18,828 nucleotides of DNA from a bacterium (GTDB taxonomy: Bacteria > Lindowbacteria > 2-12-FULL-62-27): contig JACQOF010000080.1 in assembly GCA_016202645.1 (NCBI GenBank), forward strand, positions 1 through 18,828, in the 5' to 3' direction. Positions 1-12,100 of the stretch are shown in pieces. Each line of letters starts with the position of its first letter. Within the stretch, counting starts at the first letter, position 1. Under the pieces are notes generated by a model, which saw only the letters and a list, made by a program, of their open reading frames with translations, was not told the DNA's origin and made no database searches. The translations under genes were made by a program, and so were the position numbers.

Positions 1-2
1 CG

Positions 3-122
3 GCGGACACGTCGTGGGTCGATACGAGCGTCGTGTGGAACGACACCTACTACTACCGCGTGACGGCGTTCGACACGTCGACGCCGTTTGAGAACGAGGC
101 GTTCTTCTCCGACTCCCAGCCG
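3..122 (+). other. FN3-like domain 0, C-terminal fragment
   Basis: The window opens inside an FN3 domain. Visible are the DTSSW strand motif, then YYYRVTAFDT and PFENEAFFSDSQP, which are the last beta strands of the canonical copies. The N-terminal half lies upstream of the window, so a further helix presumably precedes it. The following linker (EATPWTGP) is the same as the one before helix 6. Confidence 0.85.
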
Positions 123-3100
123 GAGGCGACGCCGTGGACGGGGCCGAACTGGTACGTGAACGACACGTGGACCGCGTCGGACTCGTACACGTACGCGGGC
201 GGGTCGGACACTTCGTACGGCATCGGCTCACCGTCGCGGCCGCTGCGGACGATCACGTACGCGCTGACGAAGGTCGGTGTCGGCGACACGATTCTGGCGG
301 ACGCCGGGCGGTACGCGGAGTCGGTGACGATCAGCGTCGACAGCATCTGGCTGGAGGGCGCGGACTCGGGCGCGAGCGGGACAGTGATCGAGGACGGGGA
401 CAGCGACGGCACGCCGACGACCCGCGCGATCTATGCGACGGGCCGGGTCGGCCTGGTCGTGAAAAATCTGCGTGCGCAGAATTCCTTCCGCGGCATCGAG
501 TTCGACAACGTCGACTACGGCCGGATCGAGAACGTGACGGTCCGGCTGAACGGCGACCTCGGGATTTATCTGATCACCAACGCCGACGGCAACACCGTAC
601 TCAACAACCTCGTCACGCAGAACACCTCGTCCGGCATATTCGGCCAGTCGACCAGCGTCAGCAACACATTTACGGGCAACACCGTGACGAACAATGGCGC
701 CGATGGCGTCCGGTTTTTCTCGAGCAGCAGTACCAACACCCTCACCGACAATTACGTCGCCGACAACGCGCTTATCGGCATCCAGCTTAATAACTCCGAT
801 AACAATCTCATCACCGGCAATACCGTCATGGGCAACGGCTCCGACGGCATCCGGCTGACTGACTTCGTCACGAACGGCAGCGACAACAACCGGCTCTACC
901 GCAACGTCATCCGCAACAACGACACCTACGGCATCTGGGTCAACGTGTCGAAGAGCAACATTTTTATGCAGAACACGATCGACTCCAATGGCCTCTACGG
1001 CGTCAACCTCGCCGGCGCAGCCACCTCCGACAGTTTCTACAAGAACATCATTCTCGGCTCCGAAGTCTTCCCGGACTCCGCCGTGCGGAATACGGCCGCC
1101 AATGTCGTCTGGTTCCTCCGAGACTGGTTCGGCACGGCCGACTCGATCGCGCTGGGCAACAAGATCACAGGGTCGGGCGCGTCGTCGGTGATCACGGATC
1201 CGTGGCGGCTCGGGACGGTCGACACGTCGGCGGGCGCAGATACGACGGCGCCGGAGGCGCCGGACACGGTTGCGGTCGTCGACGCGGACACGAGTGTCAT
1301 ATTGGAGTGGTCGGCGGTGACGGCGTTGGAGGAGGCGAACGGCGGCGCGGTGGCGCTGTCGGGGTATCGCGTGTACCGGAGCCAGGTGTTGGACACGTCG
1401 TCGTGGATCAAGGTCGCGCAGGTCGGGTCGGGGACGATCCGGTATCAGGACACGGATGTCACGCCCGGCAGCGTGTACTACTACCGTGTGACGGCGTTCG
1501 ACACGGCGGCGCCGTTTGAGAACGAGTCGTTCTTCTCGGATTCCCAGCCGAGCGATTCCGCGGTGTTTACGAGCCGCAAAATCTGGTATGTGAACGACAC
1601 GTCGACGGCGTCGGATTCGTTTACGTACGCGGGCGGGTCGGACACGTCGGGCGGCGAGGGGACGGCGGCGAAGCCGTTCAAGACATTCCTGCGCGTGATG
1701 CAGTTTGTGACTGCGGGGGACACGGTGTACGCCGACCGCGGGGTGTATCAGGACACGGTGCTGGTTGATTCGGACAACGACAGCGCGGTTGTAAGCATTG
1801 AAGTGGACAACGTGTGGATCGAGGGCGTGGACTCGACCGCGACGATCATCGATCCGGCCGGGGCGAACTCGCTTGCGGGTCTCAACGGCATCTACGCCGA
1901 TTCGCAGGTCGGGCTTGTTATCCGCAACCTCGCCGTGACGGGCGCGTATTGGGGGATTTCGTTTGTCAACGTCGACAGCTCCGTCGTCAGCGGTGATTCG
2001 TTCAGCTCGACGGGCCGGCATGGACTCTACGTGGAATCTGGAGACAACAACACTTACACGGGCAACCAATTTTACGACAACGCCAACACCGGATTTTTCC
2101 TGAAATGGGGCACGGGGAACCTCGTTCGCGGGAACGAGATGAAATCGAACGTGGTGCACGGCATCAATCTGTGGCTCACGAACAGCAACAGCGTGCGCGG
2201 CAACCATAGTTTCTCGAACGGCCAGTACGGGATGTTTTTGAGTTCGGATTCGGAGATCGCCGTCATCGGCAACCGCATGGCGGGCAACACTCGCGCCGGA
2301 TTTTTGGTTCAGAATTCAGAGACCAACACGCTCGACCAGAACGAAATCACCGGCAACGACACCGGCATCTGGTTTGACCTGACCTCCTACGGCAACGCCG
2401 CCTCCAAAAATAATATTTCGGGAAATACCGTCAACAACATTTACAACGCATCGGGTCTCAAGCAGACCCTGACCCGCAACTGGTTCGGCTCGGCCGATTC
2501 GGTTGCGATTGCCGCCAAGATCAGCGACGCCTTGAGCGACCGGGACCCGTGGCGGCTGGGGGCGGTCGACACGTCGGCGGGGGCGGACACGATCGCGCCG
2601 GACGCGCCGGACACGGTTGCGGTCATCGGCTCGCCGTCGGACACGTCGGTGATATTGGAGTGGAGCGCGGTGACGGCGAACGAGGAGACGGCGGCGGGCG
2701 GACTTGCGCTCTCGGGATATCGGGTGTACCGGAGCGCGGTCAAGGACACATCGTCGTGGATCAAGATGGCGCAGGTGGGGTCGGGCGTGATCCGGTGGCA
2801 GGACACGGACGTTGCGCTGGGGACGGCGTACTACTACCGGGTGACGGCATTCGACACGGCGGCGCCGTACGCGAACGAGTCGTTCTTCTCGGACTCCCAG
2901 CCGGTCGATTCGGCGCAGCTCGCCGCCACGGTGAATTTCTACGTCAACGACACCTACACGGCGGCCGATTCGTTCACCTACGCGGGCGGGTCGGACACGT
3001 CGTACGGGAATGGGTCGGCGTCGAAGCCGTTTAGGACGATCCCGCGCGCGATGCGGTTCGCGACGGCGGGGGACACGATCTGGATTGACGCAGGGACGTA

Positions 3101-6100
3101 CGATTCGTTCGTGACGGTGAACGGGACGGAGACGGCGGGGGTGAACATCGACAAGGATTCAGTCACGCTGATCGGCAAAGATTCCAACGCGACCGTGATC
3201 AATCCGTCCGGCGCAAGTACGATCAACGGCCTCTATGGCATCTTCGCCGACTCGCAGACGGGGCTGGTGATCCGGAATCTGGGCGTGACGGGCGCCTACG
3301 AGGGGATGCATCTCTACAACGTGGACCGGTCGACGATCGGGGGCGACAGCGTGTGCTCGAACGGTGATGTCGGGATTTACCTGCAGTACGGTTCGGAGAC
3401 GAACACGGTCACGGGCAACACGGCGAGTTCGGATTCGTACGGCATCGTTCTGTACTGGAATTCGAACAACAACACGGTGACGGGAAACACGGCCGACACG
3501 AATTTGAAGTCCGGGATCCTGCTGGATTCAAGTTCCAACAACATGATGAGCGGCAACTCGGTCGTTTCAAATACGGAAGACGGCTTTTTAATCTACTCAA
3601 GCTCGAACAGCAACTTCCTGACGGGCAACAGGGCGGTTTCGAACCTTCGGGACGGTATCCAACTCTGGGCGAGTTCGAACAACCGCGTCACGCAAAACGA
3701 CCTGCTGCTGAACGCCCGGTATCAGATATCCATCGCCAGCACTTCGTCATCCGACACCATTCAGAAGAACAACATCATCCCCGCGTCGGCCAATCCCGAC
3801 AGCGGCGTTCTGAACACGTCGGCCGCCGCAGGCAACATATACACGTTCACCCGCAACTATTGGAACTCCACCGACACGGGGCGGATCAAGCAGATGATCT
3901 ATCAGCGATGGAACAGTGATTCCATTCTCTGGCAGCCGTTCCGGCTGGGCGAGGTCGACACGGCGTCGGGCGCGGACACAGTCGCGCCGAAAGCGCCGGA
4001 TTCTGTAACGATAGACGCGGCGACGGGGGGAGACACCTCGATTGTGGTGACGTGGGGCAACAGCACAACCTCCGAGGAGGGCACGGAGGCGTCGGGGGTG
4101 GCGCTCTCGGGGTATCGGTTGTACCGTAGCCAGGTCAAAGACACCTCGTCGTGGATCAAGATCGTCGATCTCGGAAACGTGCAGGTGTTTCAGGATACGG
4201 ATGTCGCGGCGAACACGACGTATTACTACCGCGTGACGGCATTCGACACGAAGACGCCGTTTGAGAACGAGTCGTTCTTCTCGGACTCGCAGCCGAACGA
4301 CTCGGCGGTGGTGGGCGCGGGGCCGAATGCGTGGTATGTGAACGACACGTCGACTTCCGGGGACTCGTTTACGACGGCGGTCGGATCGGCCGGCAACAGC
4401 GGGCTGACGCGTGGCGCGCCGAAACGACTGCTGTCCGAAGTGGTGGGGTCGCTCACGGAGGGCGACACCGTTTATGTTGACTCGGGTTGGTTCAACGACG
4501 CGGCGACGATCGGCACAGACAGCGTGTGGATCATCGGGGTTGATTCTCTCCACACGGTCATCATTAACACCGCCTCCATCATCAGCGCGTCCGGGCGGGT
4601 CGGGTTGGCGCTCCGGGATTTTGCCGTCCGGGGCGTGACGGCCGGAAGCGGGGCGGGGATCCTTTTCACCAATGTCGATTACTCCACCATCGAGCGGGTG
4701 CGATCGGACTCGCACGGTACGGGGTCGTCGTACGGATTCAATCTGATCAGCGGCTCGGATTCGAACGTATTGAAATCGGTCACGGCGTCCGGCGGCGCGG
4801 CGGGTGTTCGCCTGTCGGCCAGTTATGGCTGTACGGTCGCCGGCGGATTCATCACCGGACAGACTGGGGTTGCCATGGCCGGCGTCTATCTGATCGACGG
4901 GGCGGCAAACGCGGTGACCAATGTGACGGTCAGATCCAGCGCGGCGGGAGTGCGAATCGAAGGCGCGGACAACAACCGGATCGAGAATAGTGAAATGACA
5001 AGCAACACGGGCGAAGGGATCCTTCTGGTCGCCTCCGGGACTGCCGCCAACAGCAACACCATCTCCGGATGCACGTCAACCCTGAACTCCTACGGGTTCC
5101 GCATCAACAACACCACCGCCGTTGGAAACGTGTTCAGCAATAACTACTCCGAAACCAATACCACGGCCGGGCTGGCCGTCAACAGCACGAACGGCCGGAT
5201 CACGGGGAACACAGTTCGCGGCGAAGCGCTCGGCGTATATCTGCTGAACGGCGCCACCTATACCTCCGTCGTGAACAACACGCTCACGAGCTGTACGGAA
5301 GGCATTCAGGTTTCTCTGACCGGCGCGGCGGCGGGCTCGATCTTGAGCGACACCCTCGCACTCAACACCATCCGCGGATCGAAAAACAACGGCATCATCA
5401 TTTACGACAACTCGGACGACGTGCGGGTGATCGGGAATCTGATTTCCGGCTCGGGCTTGCGCGGGATAGAAGTCATCAATCCCGGCGGTCCGGCGACCGA
5501 CGACCCTGGTGACGGAAGCCCGAATATTTATGAATTCAATAATCTCATCGAGAACGTCCAGTCGGCCGATTTCACGACGGCGGTGGCGGCGAACAACCAG
5601 TATTTTGATCTGCTCGACGACACCGGCGCATCGGGCGATCCGGGGATTGGAACCGGTTATCGCGCGACATCGAACGACACGGCGATTCTGCGCGCGGCGA
5701 TCGACGTGGACGGCGACGGCGTGTCGGACTCGGGCTCGGTCGTCTACTGGATCGGCGCGTACAGGTCGGCGAATCCGAAGACGGCGCGGTCCAACGCGGC
5801 GCCGGCGGCGACGGCTCTGCGCGTGGACGGGTTCGTGGCGGACGGCCTGTCGATCGACAACCGGCAGCCGAAGATCACGTGGACGTTCAGCGACGGCGAC
5901 GGCGACACGCAGACCGATTTCTGGGTTCAGATTTCGACCTCGTCGACGTTCGCGACGATCAGCGACTCGAAACAGGTGCATGACACGAAATCGGAGTACA
6001 CGCCGCCGGCGAATCTGGCGTTCGGGACATATTACGCGCGAGTGCGAGTGAACGACGGCGTGGGCGACTCGTCGGCGGAGTACTGGTCGGGCGCGTTTTC

Positions 6101-9100
6101 GAGCGGGCCGGACTCGTTTGTCATCGTGGACACGACCATCGCGAACGCATGGTACGTGAACGACACGTCTCTGACCGGCGACGGCCTGACGACCACGACC
6201 GGCGCGGACACGTGGCCGGGGTTGGACGCGGCGCATCCCAAACGCCACATCCCGTCGGCGATGTCGCGCGTGACGGCAGGGGACACCGTGAACGTCGATG
6301 CGGGACTGTACGACTCGTTCGTCACGGTGAACTCGTCCGAGACGGCGGGGGTGAACATCACCGTGGACAGCGTGGCGCTGATCGGGAAGGACTCAGGCGC
6401 GACTGTGATTGATCCGCCAGGGGCGAATACGCTGGCCAGCCTCTACGGCATCTGGGCCGACACGCAAGTCGGCCTTCTGATCAAAAATCTTGGCGTGACG
6501 GGGGCGTACGACGGAATCCATTTCTACAACGTGGACAACTCCCGAATCGAAAGCGACAGCGTAAGCTCTTGCGGCGAATACGGCATTTATCTTCACGTCA
6601 ATTCGGACACCAACACAATCAAGGACGTTATCTCCAACAATCATTCGTCGTTCGGCATTTCGCTGAACGCCAGTTCAAACAATACGCTGACCGGCAACAC
6701 AGCCAATTCGAGTTTGACCGGCATCGATCTCAGCACGAATTCGAACGGGAACAGGATCGAGGGCAACACCGCCAAATCCAACGCCGCCTCCGGCATCGGG
6801 CTGACCCTGGCATCGAACAACATTGTGCGCAACAATCTCGCCACGGCCAATCAAACCAACGGGATTTCCCTGAGCTCGACATCCATCAACAACACTTTCT
6901 CCCAGAATGAACTTCGCGGCAACGTCCAGTACCAAGTCAACATCTCCGGCGCCTCTTCGTCCGACACATTCGAGAAGAACACCATCGTTCCGTCCGCGAC
7001 CAACCCCGACAGCGGCGTGTACAACGGCTCGACCACCGCGACCAACAAATTCACCTTCACCCGAAACTGGTGGAACTCGACCGACACGGGGCGGATCAAG
7101 CAGATGATCTATCAGGCCTCGAACGGCGATTCCGTGATCTGGCAGCCGTTCCGGCTCGGGCAGGTCGACACTGCGGCGGGCGCCGACACGACCGCGCCGA
7201 AAGCGCCGGACACGGTGGCGGCGCTGGACGCGGACACGAGCGTGGTATTGGAGTGGACAGCGGTGACGGCGAACGAGGAGACAGCGGCGGGCGGGGTGGC
7301 GCTGTCGGGGTATCGGGTGTACCGGAGCACGATCAAGGACACGTCGTCGTGGATCAAGATCGCGGCGCTCGGAAATGTGATCCGATACGAGGACACGACC
7401 GCCGTGAAAGGCACGACCTACTACTACCGCGTGACGGCGTTTGACACGGCGACGTTTACGAACGAGTCGTTCTTCTCGGACTCCCAGCCGGAGGCGACGC
7501 CGTGGACGGGGCCGGATTGGTACGTGAACGACACGTGGACCGCGTCGGACTCGTACACGTATGCGGGCGGGTCGGACACGTCGTACGGGATTGGGTCGCC
7601 GGCGCGGCCGTTCAGGTCGGCGGCGAAGGCGATGCAGAAGGTGTTGGCGGGGGACACTGTGTGGATCGACAGCGGGGTGTACGCGGACACGTATGTGCGG
7701 GCGACGGCGGCGAACGACACGGCGGCGTTGGAGATCGATACGGACAACCTGACGGTGATCGGTGTCGATTCGGTGTCGACGGTCATCGACGTGCCCGGCC
7801 CCGCCAACGTCACGGCCCACTACTCGATCTACGCCGACACACAGATTGGCCTCTCGATCCGCAACCTCCGGGTGACCGGCGCGAACCGCGGGATTTATTT
7901 CGTGAACGTGGACACCTCGACGATTACGAACGTGCAGGCGGACTCAAACGGGCAGGTCGGGATCTTTTTGAGTTTGGGCTCGGAAGGCAACACGATCTCG
8001 CAGTGTCTGTCGGTCGGCAATGTCCTGTCGGGATATTATTTCTCGTCTGTGAACAACAACACCGTCACCGGCAACACGGCGAAGGCCAACCGGTCGAACG
8101 GATACTATCTGCTCAATTCGTGGAACAACACGCTGACCTACAACCTGAGCGACAACGACTCGTCGACGGGATTCACTCTCGACACGTCGGACACGAACAC
8201 GCTGAGGTTCAACGAGGCGGTGAACGACACCGGCTCCGGCTACTATCTCGTGAGCGCGAACAACAATCTGGTCGCCGACAATACGGCGCGGGCCTCGACG
8301 ACCTACGGGATTTACCTCGACGCCGCCAACACCAACCGCATTCTGCGGAACGCCGCGAAGAACAACTTCATCAACGGCATTCGCCTCGAAAATTCGAATT
8401 TCAACGAGGTGATCGGCAACGAAGCGACCGGCAATTCGGGCAACGCGGTCTACATCCTCGGCACGAGCGATGGCGATACCTTTCAGAAAAACGTGTTCGA
8501 CACCGGCGTCTACAATTCGACCACCCGGCGGTTCGATTTCACGCGGAACTGGTGGACCACGACGGACGAGGTGGCGATCCTGGCGAAGTTGAGCGGTCCC
8601 GGCCGCGACTCGGTGGTATTCAGCCCCTATCGGCTGGCTGTCGTCGACACCGCCGCCGGCGCCGACACGACCGCGCCGGGCCTGCCGGCAAGCGTGGCGC
8701 TGGACACGTCCGTCATCGGGCAGATCACGGTGACGTGGGTGATACCGACCGTAAACGAGGAGACAAACGGCGGGGCGGTTGCGTACAACGGCGCGCGCGT
8801 GTATCGCCTCCGAAACACCGCCGACACGACGCACTGGGCCAACACGCTGGTCTGGACGGCCTCCGCCGCCGCAACCTCCTGGATGGACACCACCATCACC
8901 GCCGGTGATACATACTTCTACCGCCTGACCTCGCGCGACACCCACACCTTCGTAAACGAAAGCTTCTTCACCGACACAAAATGGTCAACGACACCCACGG
9001 CCTACGCCGGGCCGAACTGGTACGTGAACGACACCTACACGGCGGCGGACTCGTACACGTACGCGGGCGGGGCGGACACGTCGTACGCGGACGGGTCGGC

Positions 9101-12100
9101 GTCGAAGCCGTACCGGTCGCTGGCCAAAGTGATGCAGAAGGTCAAATCCGGCGACACGATCTGGCTGGATGCGGGGCTGTACGGGTCGGACACGTGGGAG
9201 ATGATTTCGGCGACCGAAACCGCCGCCGTGAATCTGGATACGGACAACTTGACGCTGATCGGCAAGGATTCCGGCGCGACAGTGATTGATCCGGCCGGGG
9301 CGAAGACGCAGGCCGGCCTCTACGGCGTCTACGCCGACACGCAAGTCGGCTTGACGATCAAAAACCTCGGCGTGACGGGGGCGTACGATGGGGTGAAACT
9401 TGTGAATGTTGAGCAGTCGGCCATTCAAGGCGACAGCGCGTCTTCAAACGGGGAGATCGGGATATATCTCCTGGACGGCTCCGACAGCAACACGATCAGC
9501 GCCAACACGGTCGGCTGGAATTCCAACATTGGGATTTATGTCTATTCGCGATGCAACAACAATGCGGTCAGCGGCAACACGGCAGATGCGAATACCACCA
9601 CCGGAATTCAGATCAGTACGCTTTCGTACAGCAATACGCTGAGCAACAACACGGCGCGTTCGAATACGTATGGGATCAGGTTGTCCTCAAATACAGACTA
9701 TACCAGTGTTATCGGCAACCTGATCCGTTCAAATTCGTGGTACGGGATTTATGTTTCCGTGAGTTCGAACAACCTGATCGTTCAAAACACGATCGATTCC
9801 AATGCGAGATACCAGATCTACATTGAAAGCACGTCATCCTCCGACACCGTGCAGAAGAACAACATCGCAACGTCTGGGACGAATCCCGACAGCGGCGTGT
9901 ACAACGCCTCGACCGAGGCGGCCAACAAATTCACCTTCACCCGCAACTGGTGGAACTCGACCGACACCGCCCGGATCAAGCAGATGATCTATCAGGAGTC
10001 GAACGGCGATTCCGTGATCTGGCAGCCGTTCCGGCTTGGCGCGGTCGACACGTCGGCGGGCGCGGACACGGTCGCGCCGAAAGCGCCGGATACGGTGGCC
10101 GTGCTCGACGCCGACACGAGCGTGGTCTTGGAGTGGACAGCGGTGACGGCGAACGAGGAGGCCGCGTCGGGCGGCGTGGCGTTGTCGGGGTATCGGGTGT
10201 ATCGCAGTCAGGTCAAAGACACGTCGTCGTGGGTCAAGATCGGGCAGACGGGGTCGGGGGCGATCCGGTTTGAGGATACGGGGGTGACGCAGTTTGCGAC
10301 GTATTACTACCGCGTCACGGCGTTCGACACGGCGACGCCGTTCGAGAACGAGGCGTTCTTCTCCGATTCCCAGCCGTCGGCGTTTGTGGTGGACACGTCG
10401 GGGCCGAACGTCTGGTACGTGAACGACACGTCAACCGCCGGCGATTCGTACACGACGGCGCATGGCTACGACACGCAAAACGGCCTCACGCGCTCGACGC
10501 CGTTCCGCACACTTGTTGTCGCAGCCAGATACCTCACGGGCGGGGACACGATCCTGGCCGACGCCGGAGTTTACGATTCGTTCGTGACAGTGAATTCGGC
10601 GGAAACGGCGGGGGTGAACCTTGCTGTCGACAGTGTTGCGCTGATCGGCGTGGACTCGGCGGCGACGATCATTGATCCGCCGGGGGCGAATTCGCTCGTC
10701 AATCTCTACGGCGTCTACGCCGACACGCAAGTTGGCCTCACGATCAAAAACATCGGCGTGACGGGGGCGTATGACGGGATTCATTTCTACAACGTGGACA
10801 ATTCGACGGTTGAGAGCGACAGCGCGAGCTCCTGCGGGAATGCCGGCATCCACCTGCGCGTCAATTCCGACGCCAATACCATCAAAGACAACGAGGCCAT
10901 GTCGAATCTGGCCCGCGGCATCTATCTGGACGCGAGTTCGAACAACACGGTCACGAACAACAGGGCCGGCTCGAATTCTACCCACGGCATTCGTTTGTAT
11001 TCGAGTTCGACCAACACGGTCACGAACAATACGGTCAGTTCGAATTCGGACAACGGCATCTATCTGGACTCGAGTCTGAACTGCACAGTCGAGAACAACA
11101 CGGCCAGCTCGAATTCGAACAACGGCATCTACCTGTATTCGAGTTCCAACAATCGGGTCATGAACAACACGGCCGTTTCGAATTCGTACGGCATCGCTCT
11201 GGATGCGAGTTCGAACAATCAGGTACTCCAAAATGACGCGAGAAACAACACGCAGTACCAGATCTACATCGACGGCGCGTCCAATTCGGATACGGTGCAG
11301 AAAAACAACATCGCGCCGTCCGGGACGAACCCCGACAGCGGAATCTACAACGGCTCGACGGCCGCGGGCAATACATTCGCCTTCACCCGCAACTGGTGGA
11401 ACTCGACCGACACGGGGCGGATCAAACAGATGATCTATCAGGCATCGAATGGCGATTCCGTGATCTGGCAGCCGTTCCGGCTGGGGCAGGTCGACACCGC
11501 CGCCGGCGCCGACACGACCGCGCCGAAAGCGCCGGATAGCGTTGCAGTGATTGGGACTCCGAGCGACACGTCGGTGATACTGGAGTGGTCGGCGGCGACG
11601 GCGTTGGAAGAGGCGAACGGCGGCGCGGTGGCGCTGTCCGGCTATCGCGTGTACCGGAGCACGGTCAAAGACACGTCGTCGTGGATCAAGGTCGCGCAAG
11701 TGGGGTCGGCGCAGATTCGATATCAGGACACGGATGTCGTGCTGGGGACGGCATACTACTACCGCGTGACGGCGTTCGACACGGCGGCATTCGAGAACGA
11801 GTCCTTCTTCTCCGACTCCCAGCCGTTCGACTCGGCGGTGTTCACGTCGCGGGTGAACTGGTACGTGAACGACACGTCGACGGCCGGCGACTCCTACACA
11901 AGCGCGGGCGGGTCGGACACGCCGGGCGGCGAGGGGACGGCGACGAAACCCTTCAAGACCCTGCCGCGCGTCATGCAATTTGTGACGGCGGGGGATACGG
12001 TCTTCATCGATTCCGGCGTGTACGATTCGTACATGATTGTGTCGGCGACGGAGACGGCCGGGATCAGCATCGGCGTGGACAGCGTAAGTTTGGTCGGTGT

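Noticed and set aside
228-2207. Minus-strand open frame of 659 codons, rich in Arg, Val, Asp and His
   Set aside because: It mirrors the FN3 and helix codons of the + strand, gives a low-complexity Arg/Val/Asp product with no recognisable domain, and has similar shadows opposite other modules. The + frame explains all conserved motifs.
7502-8908. Plus-strand 468-codon frame in another phase
   Set aside because: It overlaps helix 6 and its FN3 domain in a different phase and encodes an Arg/His/Gln-rich product without domain character. It is a shadow.
10431-11978. Minus-strand open frame of 515 codons, and similar ones at 13947-15125 and 17376-18359
   Set aside because: These are compositional shadows: the regular codon choice of the sense repeats leaves few stops in the opposite strand. 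Their apparent repeats simply follow the sense rungs.
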